Below, in pieces: positions 1 through 11,739 of a DNA stretch of 64,000 nt. Within the stretch, counting starts at the first letter, position 1; each line of letters opens with the position of its first letter. The stretch is from assembly GCA_902728285.1 (NCBI GenBank), contig CACVBU010000904.1, positions 372,001 through 436,000 on the forward strand, in the 5' to 3' direction. The notes under the pieces are model-generated. The model had not been told where the DNA came from. It saw only the letters and a list, made by a program, of their open reading frames with translations, and made no database searches. Position numbers and translations under genes: made by a program. Source of the DNA: Clytia hemisphaerica (taxonomy: Eukaryota; Cnidaria; Hydrozoa; Leptothecata; Clytiidae).

Positions 1-2445
1 CTTCGAAGCCGAGATGAAAACATTTGGTGCTTCTCCTCCTATTAAATTTTTCCTTTTATCATGCTCTCTGTCTTTGGTATTGATGATATCTGAGCCATAA
101 TAATCGTTCACGCAAATTATTGTTCTGGCGTTCTGATGTCGCAAATTGATTAAGTTAAAAATTCTTTTCGCGTAGTCAGACTTAGAAAAAAGAAACCTAA
201 GGTGAAACTGGGTGAAACAGATTATTTTTCTTTGTACTACGGTTAGTAAATGAGAGAAAACAAGTAGTGAGATACTATACTGTAAAAAAAAACATTTACC
301 ATGTGTATACTGCACCATCACCTTTATATGCTCGTTCATCGTTATTAGGAATAGCTAGCCTCCAAATGAATCCCATGTCTATGATGGCGGTGTAATAAGT
401 GGGTTTTATTTCGACAAACTTCAACATGTCAACTAATTTGGATTTTTGGTATTTGCGTATGGTACCATTGACGTTGAATATTGGTAGACAATGATCGGTT
501 ATACGGTGGTCGAAGATACTATCAAGTGCTCCATCTTGCTCTTGCTCAATTAAATCAAGTACAGCTGATGTTGCCTTGAAAGCCATGTCTTCTTCTGATT
601 TGCTCTCGCTGAGACGAAAATCAAAAAATAAAAATATTTTTTTTGAATACTACTTCTATTCATGTCTCATCTACTTTTTGCATAGCTTTTCCCATACAAT
701 ATTAACTGAACTTTTTCAGGGCTTTTAAAGAAAAATATTCCTAAACTTGTACCTTTTGAATGAGGCGATATTAGCAAAGCGGTTCCACTGTTGGTGGCCA
801 AGTCCGTGAATTTGTTGAATCAAAGTCTTTATTTTTCCAAACTGAAAACTATCATGCTTTGATTGGATTTGTACCTACAAAATGAAAAGTGTTTTGAGAC
901 TTTTCTCTGATGTTCAGTAAGAGTGTTGTCCTTGTTGACTTGTTAACCCTATTCGTTCAGTGTAAAACCATTTACTGAAATAAACTTGTGACCACCCCCC
1001 CCCCTTATATAAGAAAAACTCGTACCTCTTTTGTATTACGACACGGTCTCCAAATTTACTAACCAAACAATCTTTCACAAAGGTTGTTCTTGTCTCTCCT
1101 AAGATACCAAATCCTTCCCTGATTTGCTCATATTCTTCTTTCAAACTTTTAAGAGTGCGCATTTCTCCTTCCTGGAACAGACTTCTCTCAACCGATTCTA
1201 AAAACATTTTCCTGGCAGCTGAATACGCTTCTTCTCCTTCGTCAACTTGAGAAACTGCCTCATAGGTTCGAGTATTTATGCGATAGCAAGTTGAATGATA
1301 GCGAATATTTTTTGGTATTTCTTTCTCTGATCCTAGAGACTCAACAAGCCTTCTCAATCTTGCGCGCCTTGTCGTATCCTGAGAAAAAAAATACTAAAGA
1401 AATACTGGATCAGAGATTATACTGATAATTTTCATCACAGGGATGCTTGAGAATCTGTTGATCTATTATTACTATACTTAATTGCTGAATTGTAACAAGA
1501 ACATTTCATAACTTTATCAGTATGTAATAACCGCTTTTACCTTATCCAGTCCAATACAATTTTTAAATCCCGTCCCACATTTCGGGCGTGTCCATCAGTT
1601 GTAAAACCCTTTTATGCTTGGGTTCATGACCTGTAAACGAAAAACATTTTACACAGTTTTTGCGAATCTCAACAAATATGCCTCCCTTAAGATTCATAAG
1701 CCGGAGATGTTTTAGAGTATTTATCATAGTTCTCGTATAATAATGCAAAAACACTTACCTTTGCCACACCAAATACACACATCTGATCTATGGAATACGC
1801 CAATACTCTTTCTTGTGTCTCGTGGTTCAAAGTTGTATTTCTTTCTTCTTCTACGACGAACTGGTGGTGGCTCTTCATTTTGTTGATTTTGCAAGTTTTC
1901 TAGTCTGCGGCTTGCTTTTTCAAACGACTTTCTGTTCATCAAAGACAACTTGCAGTTTTTATGCCAAAACACACCTATCGCACCGCTTTCCCATTTTATT
2001 TTGTCGTGAACCTCGCTATACTCACTCTCAACATCTTGCCAGAGTTTTGCAGTCTCTTCAAAAGATTTCCACGTTTCTTCTGAAGGGTTTTTTGTTTCTC
2101 AGTGCACAATTCATTGCATATTACACAAAGATGAACGTCAGCGTCTTTCGGAACACCGTCCATCTCATAGAAAATGATTTCACCAAAGAAATGAGAGCTT
2201 TTTCAGAAAACTTCTTGAGCTTTGATAATCGATGCAGACGTTTAAAAGAAGCAATGCCATTGCAATACAATGCATGGGCTTCTTTTTTTTAGAAATCAAA
2301 AGCAATAGCAAGCTCTGTCTTTTGAGTAAAGCTACCTTATCTGGGCGAGAGACAATTAAGAATTTCTCTGGTTTGACGTCAATTCTTTTTAAGCAGATAA
2401 TTTACCTATTTTCACAAATAGAGTCATAGCTCGAGATACGTTCAT
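1..2445 (-). CDS. Zinc-finger protein of unknown function, multi-exon, runs off the left edge
   Basis: Not a gene I can name. Exons on the minus strand are 2445 (ATG)-~2400, a block up to 1759, 1630-1541, 1378-1026, 848-753, 613-300 and 196-1 (continues outside). All junctions from 1759 downward have GT..AG borders and matching phases. The order of motifs is CVICNELC, then FWHKNCK, an RRRRRKK basic run, DVCIWCGK, and IRYHSTCYR, which together look like two zinc-binding modules. Downstream come a hydrophobic/acidic middle (DMGFIWRL) and IICVNDYYGSD near the left edge. This layout matches a family of uncharacterised, often multicopy proteins I associate with cnidarians and molluscs; its function is unknown. 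Four single-base frame breaks are needed, near 1555, 2095, 2175 and 2285, all in or next to homopolymers. It may be a decayed copy, or intact with assembly errors. Confidence 0.6.
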
Positions 2446-2577
2446 TTTCAGGCCATAGTTGTGAATTGATTCTTGATCAGCGAAAGATTCCCGTTCCAAC
2501 GATATATAATAAGCCGTGTTTTTCGAACATCGCCCTTAACGTCAATTTTTTACGGGGCCAATTTCCCAATTTGGGCC

Positions 2578-5500
2578 CTAAAAACTTTTGCTAGGCTTTA
2601 GCAGCGGACCCCCCCTCGCGAAAATGTCTTCAAATACATCCAACTTTCGAATGGAATTCATGTGGTTGCGTCCTAAAAAAGTTGTCGCGAATCCTAAGGT
2701 TTGGCCCTCTACTATCTGTAAAACTTCAATATTTTTTATCAATTGCTCACGGTCCAAGTATCTAAAATGAAAACAGTTAGACGATCAGCCCTTTCTAACC
2801 CAGAAGCTATTTTTTAAGGATTTTGTTACACAAACACACATTAAACCATGAAGGACTCATGAATTATCATGAAATAAAATCTTTTGTTAGTAGTGCGAAA
2901 TTGGAAACCTGTTATTTGTAGTGAGAAGGATAACATCTTCGGTAGACTTTCTCTTTCTTGACCGCATTGCAAATAATGTTGACCGATACTTTGAACATGT
3001 ATCACATCTATCTCCTGTGTAATAGAATATGAAATTCTTTTGAAACTAACCATGTTATTATGATTGAAAACTAGGCTACAGGTCAATCGATTTAGTCCAC
3101 CAGTAACTATTTTCTTAAATAACAGTTATCTAAATTCAAATTGAAATCACAAGTTTAATTGAGGTAAAATAATTTGGATTTTCAAAATATTGTCTTTGCT
3201 ACTGTAATTCCATTTGTAACTTCATACAAGCATCAAGCATATAGGAACAACGATTATTATGTTAGGGTAATAACATAAATATTTAAAACCAACCTTTGCT
3301 GGGATCAATAATCAAATCACAGTTTTCATGTCGTATTGTTTTCATGTCAAAAAAGGTTTTGCCATCTGAGGTTTCTAATTGACTTGTAACACTTTTATCC
3401 GTTGATAGAAATTTGAAATTATCTTGGTTGGCAACCTTTCTGGAAACTAAATCTGGAAAGTCTTCATTACCTTTACTTATATTAGATTGGTGTAATGCTT
3501 TAAAGAATTCATCTGTATTTTTCAATGTAGCAATATTTGGAAAATTAAGACTGGCCAATGCCTCCTTTAGAATGGGTTTGCCATGAATTGTCACACAATA
3601 TTCACCTGTTTCAAAAATCTCCAATGTTTTGGTAACCTTTGATGAATGAAAACCATAAACATTCTGCCTGACCTCCTAAAAATCAATGAAAACAATATTT
3701 CATAGAAATTATGCATATGTTTTTTGCGAAACAAGCTCAGTTATGCTTAGAGATATTTTAGACTCAGGCTCGAAGTATGTTTATCATATGCTTATTTTTC
3801 CGAAAATTTTTTTCAAAATCTGTTGTTGCTATACATGATGATAGGGAAATAAGTAATGACACAAACTTCTTTATCAGAGACAAACAAACGACAACTGCAA
3901 CGACTTCTTTTCCATCTATTAGAAAAAAAATTCAATTACACACCTCAAAAGCAAGCTCAGTAATATGTTTGTAATATGCTTATTTTTTAGACAAATTCAG
4001 GACTCGGTATGCTTATAAACGTTATGCTTATAAAAAGAAAAACATGTAATGGATCCCATTGTTGCATTGACTTACTGCTCAGAAATCTAAGAATTTTTTG
4101 ATTTCAGGCTTATGCAATCTGATTAAATTGTTTCAATCAAGTAGAGTATCTAATTAAGATATATCAAAGGTAAAAGTTAAATATTGAACAATTGCCACAT
4201 TATTTAAAGTAATAATTTGCCAAATATTTTTTAAGCAAATTTCTCAAAGAAATAATGTTCTTAAGTAGTCAAGGAACAGTATGTTAAAATACTTGAATAT
4301 TCTGCTAAGCATCTGTTGTGATGACAAACCACAAATTGAATTATGTTCGAAAACTCTTGTATCATAGACTAACAAATAACAGAAGAAGTTTAAAATATAT
4401 AAGCTAATAAAAAATCCATACATTACAGTAACTATATAGCATAAAAATTAAAAATATGAAAACACAAATCTCATTCATTTAAAAAGATTCACTACTGGAA
4501 CTATAACAAATTGCAGACATACAAATGTATAATTTCTCAAATTTTACCATCCTGTATACGAAATTACAATTGAAAACATGATAAATGACTTATTATTTTT
4601 ATACCTCAAAACCATACTTTAAAGCTGAATTTGAAACACTCAAATCCAAGGCTTCTTTCAGAGATTTAGTTCCTTTATTGTATACACCACCAACCGTACA
4701 AACCTGAAGAGTGAAGTTGTATAAAAAAACCTGTATATATTATACAGGTTATACATTACTGCCAGCAAAAACAATTTTTCTGAACACGTACAATTGCCTA
4801 GATTCACTGTCTAACTAATCGAAGTTCATTTTAACCTACATAGGAGTGATTAACCGCTTTAAAGCGGCTACATAAAAGTATAATAAGAAAGTATAATATT
4901 TATTGTATAATATTGAGAGGAATGACAAAATTTAAAGTACTTTAATCCTACAGTAGACCTTTTATCAAATGCCAAAGATGTCAAAAGATGTCACTATTAC
5001 TTTATATAAATAATTTAGCATAAGGCTACCGCAAAAACATTACTTAGATTGATTGATGAAAATCCACATGATTTTACCTGTGACCAGACTCCCCCACTCT
5101 ATACAATTGATAAGCTAAAATCGACGGATTGAAAATCAATTGATTCCGCTAATTGATAGACAATTGATAATCAATCGACTAAAGACTGCAATTGCTCATT
5201 AAAAAAAGTTTTGAACTCTTTAGCATAGGTCTAGCATAAGTTCCCTAGAGGCATTTGTACACAAAATGGAAAAAGCCTTTTCAAAGGAAGGAATTACAGA
5301 ATTGCATTTGAATGGGATGAATATACATACATGACAAGAACCATCTGAGGTATGCCCAGAAAAGGGAAACAAGGTCCAGTTTACTTCCTTTGGATGGTTT
5401 TTCAAGTGATATAGCTTCATATAACATTTATTACACAATAGTCGTGGATGAATCTGTGCATCATCACCATCAATGTTACCAATACCACTGCTCGTAAGGA

Positions 5501-5615
5501 TATGAGCAAAGTCAATGATAGATTTTGCATTTTTGTAACCAAATTTCTCTCCCAAAGAGATTTTCCCTCCACACACCCTGCAAACTTTTGTCAGAGCGTC
5601 AATGTGTTTATCCAT
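2578..5615 (-). CDS. Five-exon gene with RAG1 N-terminal-like zinc module
   Basis: Exons: 5615-5331, 4703-4605, 3675-3294, 3014-2909, 2761-2578 (stop TAG). All borders are GT..AG, phases agree and no frame break is needed, giving about 351 residues. Residues 12-15 are CRVC; 55-64 are IHPRLLCNKC; then W80, HTSDGSC (88-94), and a final C97 from exon 2, so the zinc site CHVC is split by intron 1. The order C-x2-C, IHP-x3-C-x2-C, W, H-x5-C-x2-C is the arrangement I know from the RAG1 N-terminal region and from the mollusc/cnidarian N-RAG-type mobile proteins. A second C-x2-C (GDRCDTCSKYR) followed by a basic stretch and NNRYLDREQL resembles a motif of transposon-linked cnidarian proteins. No DDE catalytic core is visible. 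The last exon may be extended or mis-ended. Likely a transposon-derived DNA-binding or E3-like protein; the function is inferred. Confidence 0.72.
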
Positions 5616-5905
5616 ACCATACCCTGCACTATGATACTTTGTCTTATTTCAAAAGATCAATGGAATACAGTATAAAAAAGAATATGTGGAATCAAACATA
5701 AGTTTCAGAAAAAAGATTTATGCTTACTACAAACCCCAACTTTTGGTTAAGTAACAGAGGCAATCCACCCTCACACGACGTCATTTCAGGTCATTCCAGC
5801 ATGATTTTAAAATGAAATGAATAGAGCCCCTAGAGCATGAATAGGTGTAAATCCCATTTAATCATTCAAGAAACTCTTCATCTGTCACCAACTGAAACAG
5901 CCAAC

Positions 5906-6178
5906 CTATTCATTCAAATTAAACCAAGATATGGCTCTATCTTTGACAATCACATTTTTAAAATGAGAGCCTGTCGGGACTTCAAAAGTGCAAGTGTTGG
6001 TTGGCTTGCCTCGATGAATAAAAAGTTTGAGATTTATTCTTTCTGGATATTGGTACAACAACAATCTTTGAATCCTCTGAAAAAAACTCCATAGTGATAG
6101 CATAAGCACAAAGAAAGATATTCCAGCTGCAGTGGTTGTTATGCAGGCGAAGTCAGAATTTTTTTCTTTCGTCGCCAT
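5906..6178 (-). CDS. Possible small single-pass membrane protein, 90 aa
   Basis: Unrecognised. The ATG at 6178 sits in a strong animal start context (AACATGGCG). The predicted protein has a short polar N-terminus, one hydrophobic segment at about residues 11-31 (ITTTAAGISFFVLMLSLWSF), then a basic, soluble tail ending at a TAG. It lies about 290 bp upstream of the zinc-module gene on the same strand, and directly next to the start of the retrotransposon scrap on the other strand. A 90-codon open frame can arise by chance in AT-rich DNA, so the support is the start context and the plausible topology only. Confidence 0.33.
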   Translation of the reverse strand: MATKEKNSDFACITTTAAGISFFVLMLSLWSFFQRIQRLLLYQYPERINLKLFIHRGKPTNTCTFEVPTGSHFKNVIVKDRAISWFNLNE

Positions 6179-6290
6179 GTTGAATATCTCCTAAATTCAA
6201 ATTTTTGGCGGCAACGCGCTCCCTGCACAAAGGATAAAGCCGCGCTTTGTTTTTGAAACAATGAGTTATCCGTCCATCCGTTAGAGGTCG

Positions 6291-7173
6291 ATGCTAGGAC
6301 TAAATGAAAACATAAAGAACATTTTGCACAACCCTGAAAGTGTCGTACCACAGCCAAAAGCACTAATAAATGAGCCCATCATTCCGATAGACCCCATAGT
6401 AAATGAACAGATTGATAGCTCATCCATCCTGTATGCTGCTCTAAAGACAAATGGTGCAGCAGGTCCATCAGGAATGGATGCAAATGGATGGCGAAGGATT
6501 CTCGCCTCGAGAAACTATGGGAAAACTGGGGAAGAATTTAGAAATGAGCTAGCAACAATGCTTAAAACCATGTGTCGCCAATCACTTTCTTTAGAATCAC
6601 GTGAAAGGGACATTGAAGCTTTCTTGTCATGCCGTCTTATTCCCTTAGATAAAGACCCTGGCGTTCGTCCGATAGGGTGAAAGAGGACATTATGAAAGCT
6701 GCAGGCTCTCTACAGGTATGCGCTGGTCAACAGGCTGGATGTGAGGCATCAGTTCATGCGATGAACTCTATCTTTCTTGAAGAAGGATCTGACAGAATCC
6801 TTCTCGTTGACGCATTAAATGCCTTTAACTCTTTAAATCGAACTGTTTTCTCCATAATGTTAAATCTCTATGTCCAGCCCTTGCAACCTATGTACATAAC
6901 TGTTATGCTAGAAATTCACGTTTGTTTGTCGATGGAGGTATTGAGATAACATCGGCCGAAGGGACAACACAAGGTGATCCTCTAACAATGCCGACGTATG
7001 CAATTGGTCTCCTACCACTCCAACAGCTTCTTTCGGGAGGAGGTCGATTCAGAGAGTGTTGCCTATGCCGATGACCTGGCAGGTGCCGGTAGCCTCCAAA
7101 ACCTATTGAAATGGTGGCATGCAGTAGAACGACTTGGCCCTATTTTCATCAAAATCGTGTTTAATTGTTAAGG
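6291..7173 (+). pseudogene. RLE-type non-LTR retrotransposon, reverse transcriptase part (broken)
   Basis: Reverse transcriptase fragments of a site-specific-type LINE. Visible motifs in order: [38 protein letters not shown] (fingers), [31 protein letters not shown] (motif A region, with catalytic D), EGTTQGDPLTMP (motif B) and AYADDLAG-like text near 7070. Stops and frame changes occur near 6680, 6890 and 7050, so it is dead. The 5' end is truncated and no N-terminal zinc fingers are seen. The element continues at 8041 after an insertion. TTQGDPL plus the downstream zinc knuckle and RHNEI motif suggest the R2-like clades with a restriction-like endonuclease; the exact family is not assigned. 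Confidence 0.75.
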
Positions 7174-8040
7174 TAGCCTGGATATCCAAGCTCAAAATTT
7201 TAGAAAAAATAAGTTTTACCTCAGCCAGACAAAGTTCTAAAATAATAGAGCTTGGTTCATCTAGAAATCAGGTGAACGCCTGTTGACAGATTTTCCTGCA
7301 TGAATCCCATGGCTGCAAATAAAAATATGCACATAATGATATGCATAATTTCAAGATGGTACCCCAGCAGTGATAAATCAATTTAGAATGGCAGCCTTGA
7401 CCATAAAATATAGAAAGTGTGGTGGAAAGTCTGTTAGACAGAAAGTGCAAAGTGAATTTTGGAGAAAAAAAATTATCAAAACAAAACTTTCAACCCAAAA
7501 AACAGCACTACAAAATTGGCAAACAGAAAAGAAGAATTGAAGCAAAATAAAGATATACCTTTAGCTCTATACACGATGCAACCAAGTCATTAAGATGATT
7601 AAAACAAGAATATCTAAGCAAGTAATTAGAAAGAAAACAACCAGAACATCTAAAAATTCCCATGTTTTGATCTTCCCACTTCTTCCCTACCATTATTGTT
7701 ATTTTTATTTGGATGCGTGGTCAAACACCCAAGGGAGATAATTACATATTCTATTGTTATTTGCTTCGAAGAAGAAAAGTCAGGGAGATTTGCAAAGCAG
7801 TGTATGCGCCTTGCTGATCGCCCGCGCGGTCCACCTAATTATTTAGGCGTACACTTCAAGTCGGCTCGCATAATTTGTTATACGCGCGCCACCACTCAGA
7901 TCTCTGATTCGCTTGGACCAACCAATCAGAATATCCGCATAATCATCCTCAGAGGAGAATGCAGACGATCTAGGTAAACCAGACCGTAAACATAAGAAAT
8001 ATCAAAAAAAAAAAAGTTTACGGGCTGGATATCCAGGCTA
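7174..8040. mobile_element. 867-bp TIR element inserted in the LINE, 9-bp TSD
   Basis: Starts with TAGCCTGGATATCCA (7174-7188) and ends with its reverse complement (8026-8040). The sequence TTGTTAAGG is present directly before (7165-7173) and directly after (8041-8049), which is a perfect 9-bp target-site duplication. Removing the element and one copy of the duplication restores the retrotransposon coding frame across the site, which confirms the borders. The interior has no convincing transposase; it is a non-autonomous DNA transposon. A 9-bp duplication would fit Mutator-like elements, but the family is inference. Confidence 0.9.
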
Positions 8041-9062
8041 TTGTTAAGGATGAGGACTTTACTTAGGCAGAACGTATCTTTACAGGGACTAATGTAAAAA
8101 TTACTTGCTCAGGAAGAAAATTCTTGGGTGGAACAGTCGGTACACAGGATTTCAAAACTGATTATTTTAAGGAATTGTTGAAAAATGGGTGAAACAAATT
8201 GAAACACTCAGTGAGATAGCAAAATCACAACCCCAGTGCGCCTATAGCTCATTTGTCGGTGGCTTCATCCACAAATTTACCTATCACCTACGTGTGCTCA
8301 ATGACAGCGGACCAAAGAAAGGCGAACGAACTTGCACAGACAAAGGGAGCATCGAACTGGCTCACTGCGAAACCGTTGAAAGGAGAGAACTTTAACCTGA
8401 CCAAACGAGAGTTCTTCGATTCCACCGCCATTCGCTATCGTTGGCAGCTGAAACATCTCCCTACCCACTGTGCCTGTGAAAATCGTTTCACAATAGAACA
8501 TGCTTTATCATGCCCTAAGGGAGGTTTTGTGTATCACAGACATAATGAGATTAGAGACACTATATCCACCTTATTGAGTGAAGTCAAGAAAGATGTTGTG
8601 ATTGAGCCAAGCCTGGAGCCGATTACAGGAGAGGTTTTGCCACCAGGTACAATCAGAGAGGACAGAGCCAGAGCGGACATTAGCGCTAGGGTATTCAATG
8701 CCTATGCCCAAAGGTACTCTAGGATGAGCCCCTCCAGCATGTTCGAAGCAAATGAAAAGGAGAAAAAGAGACACTATAACAACCACATTATTAGGATTGA
8801 AGGAGGCTCTTTCACACCGCTAATTTTCACCACCAATGGCGGAACCGGCAGGGAGGCACAAATCTTTATTCGATTCCTTGCAACACTCATGGCTGAAAAG
8901 AGAGGTGAACTTTTCTCCCTTACTTTAAACTATCTGAGAACGAAAATCTCATGCGCATTGATCTACTCAACAGTTTTGTATATCAGAGGAAGCAGAGTCC
9001 CTAAGAAAGCTGTCATCAACACTCAGGACATAGGCATAACCGAAACTGCTGGTTATGTTTAG
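8041..9062 (+). pseudogene. RLE-type non-LTR retrotransposon, C-terminal part with zinc knuckle and RLE remnant
   Basis: Continuation of the reverse transcriptase (FTGTNVKITCSGRKFLGG) after the inserted element, then the C-terminal region. CACENRF..EHALSC gives a CxC-H-C zinc knuckle, followed by RHNEIRD, VIEPSLEPITGE and ARADIS. In R2-type elements this order leads into the PD..D restriction-like endonuclease core. Here ARADISA runs straight into RVFNAYAQ, so roughly a dozen residues that I expect around the second catalytic acid appear to be missing. A frame change near 8250 joins the two blocks and a TAG sits near 8063. An open frame of about 269 codons (8253-9062) ends the element. Confidence 0.75.
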
Positions 9063-9240
9063 AACTCTGATGGATATATTTCTCATTTTTCTAAAACACT
9101 TAGCTTGTTATTCTGTTTTTTTTCTTTCTTATTTTTATGATAGGAAATTCTCGCCCCTTTATTATATGGTGAGAATCTTCCTAATCAGAATATATATTTT
9201 TCCTTCAAAAAAAAAGAAAAGAAAAAAAAGTTCTATCTCA

Positions 9241-9620
9241 CTCGGTTGTGTACATAAGCCCTGATGTCACAGCATTATACCTATGTTACGATGCAATAGT
9301 TGAACTTGGAATCGTCAACTGTGACTTCCCCCAGATTGGACAGTATCTCACGACCTCAAAAGCTAAGCAGGTACCTCCTTCCACAATCAATGATGTAAAG
9401 ATATGGGGAGTGTCAAACGCCTACGGAAGCATATGTCAATGACCAAAACGTACAGCAGTCCCCGAACGCCCAAAAGTCCTTCCATTTCCATGTAAGCCGG
9501 ACAACAACGACAAAATGCGTAAGTGACTGCTTGAAAATTATGGCAGTACCTCATTCAACACATGTTCCCACCAAGCATTGTCCATCATGGATGGACCACC
9601 TGTCGAAATACACATGAGAA
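9241..9620 (+). pseudogene. Gypsy-type gag-pol fragment (protease to RT linker)
   Basis: Short decayed piece. YISPDVTALYLCYDAIVELG and QIGQYLTTSKA match the end of the protease region; then VLPFPCKPDNNDKMRK, ENYGSSTFNTCSHQ and MDGPPVEIHM. The same segment in the element at 41-43 kb reads LPFAPNEENVTKMREW and SSTFNKCTHQ. There are in-frame stops after GSICQ and MRK. No LTR is recognised around it. It is useful because it carries the sequence just beyond the point where the 41-kb element is deleted. Confidence 0.6.
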
Positions 9621-9639
9621 ATGAATGTGAATGTGAAAT

Positions 9640-10850
9640 TGAATTGTACAATTCAAATATATTTCAAAGAAGGTTCAGTTACAATTCAAATAATAATTCA
9701 TATACATTTCGCAGTTTATTCAAAAGTAGTTGATGAACTGCTTTTGGATTGTTTAATTTGGATTAATTAATTTGGATTAATTGAAATATGTTTTTGAAAA
9801 TCACTTTCTATGTTTTAAAATTATAATTCAAATACATTTCAAATTGAATTGTATTTGAAACATAAAAGTCATTCCATTGCACATTTCACATTTCAAATGC
9901 AATCTAAATCATGCATCCCACAATGCAATTAAAATTGGACAAGATTGCAGAATTTGAAAACACCAGAAAATTCTGAAAATTTGCTAAGTTTATTCCAAAA
10001 ATAAATTTCATTATCAAGAAAGATTATTTTATACACATATGAAATTTAACAAACCTGTTACCTCGTTTTCATTCAAAACATTCAAGCATTTTTATTGAAA
10101 AAGAATGAGGTTCTTTAGTGGAAATTCAATCAAGACTTCCAAAACATTGACTCCTACAAAACGTAAGCTTTTATTTAAAAAGCACAAGCAGCTTCTCTGA
10201 TCTCTGTTTATAGATCGCAAAATAAATGGCCAAAAACTCGGACCCGTCCTTTCTATCTTTCCCTTTAAAACCATATATATTGATGTAAATTTAGCATAAA
10301 AATCCAGTCAAATTATCAACAGGTGCATAAGTCATAAAAAATCAACAACTTACATACATTATTGCCAGGGCGTGAACTATGTGAAAATATATAATGTAAC
10401 AACCATCTTTCAAAAAATCCACAATTAACAACCTCATAATACGATCTAGAGCATTTCACATTAAAAAAATAATTTGTAAAGCTTTCCGTCTTTCAAGAAA
10501 CCTTCCTTGACTCTGAAAAATCTTGAAGTGGTTTGTTTTGATTTTGGAGTTCGATTTCGCCTGGGCAAGCTCAGCACTGGATTGCATTTGAATTATCGAA
10601 TGTTGTTATTTTTGTTTTCCTGAACATTTCAAATACCATCCATTCTGGATTGTATTTGAAATACATCCATGAAAACTCCTGAAAGTCAAAAATACATTTC
10701 AAAAGCATTTTGGATTGTTCTTCTTTTATTTCGAAAACATTTCAAATACATTCTGATTTTGAATTACAAATGGATTGCCCTTGGAATGTATTTGAACTGC
10801 AAAACAATTCGTAAGGGTAGAACGCAAATCTTAAGGCATCTCTTTTCTTA
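9640..10850. repeat. AT-rich stretch with degenerate TTCAAATACATTTC repeats; no gene seen
   Basis: Variants of TTCAAATA(C/T)ATTTC and its complement recur from about 9640 to 9880 and again from 10580 to 10790, with plainer AT-rich sequence between. The two clusters face each other, so this may be the ends of an old fold-back element, but no clean termini or duplication were found. Open frames here are low complexity and not supported. Confidence 0.35.
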
Positions 10851-11739
10851 CTTGAGAAAGGTCGAAGATTCCTCTCTAGCCTCTTTTAAACTCAATGGAA
10901 ACTTTGTGTCTCAAGTTATCAACACTTCTTGCCGTCCTCTTTGTCAAAACTGGTGTGCTGCTTTTTTTTTATTTTTAGACTATCAATCGACGAATGAAGT
11001 TAATAAGACGTCAAGTGTTCACTAGAGCCAGCTTGGATATTTTAGTCCAATTAGGGATGTGACGGACATCGTGTCCTATTATTTAGGATTTAGGCTCTAT
11101 GATGTTTTTTTCTTCATGCATTCCCAGTTGACCCGCCTATTTTCTTTTTTGATTGTGAAATATAATTTCACATTTTAGTAAGACTAACAATTTATTTGTT
11201 TTAATTCTTCATCTGTTTTCCCCTTTTTCGATCATCAATGTAGTTGAAGGCTTCAACTCTACCTTCATGCGAAGGAAGAAATTTTGGCAAAAAGAGAATT
11301 TGCAAAAAAATGTGGTTTGAAAAAGTTACGGTTATTCCTCGAATCCGATAAAAGGTTGAATTGCATTTCGTGGCTTTGATTTGTTCGCGGTTTTGTTGTT
11401 CCTGGGATGATTTTCGATATTCATGACGTAATCTAGTTTAAAATTCAAAATAGTTTGCAGATGCCCGGGTTTTTCCGTCAAAAAGATTTCGTCATGAATT
11501 TTTAGATTCAAGCTTTGTTGAGAAGAAAAGTTATTTGCGTGATACAGCTATAAATGCACTGCATGAAAAATGATATTTCCAAGCGTCCGATATAAGGTGG
11601 AAAGATTTCCTTTCCACGTCTTTTCTTGTATTGAAAAGTATTTCTTTTCGGATGCACGATCAGAACGATAAGTTCCCTTTTCCAACATTCCGAAAAGAAT
11701 ATATTTCCCTATCTTTTCGCAATCAGAAGAGTTCTTATT

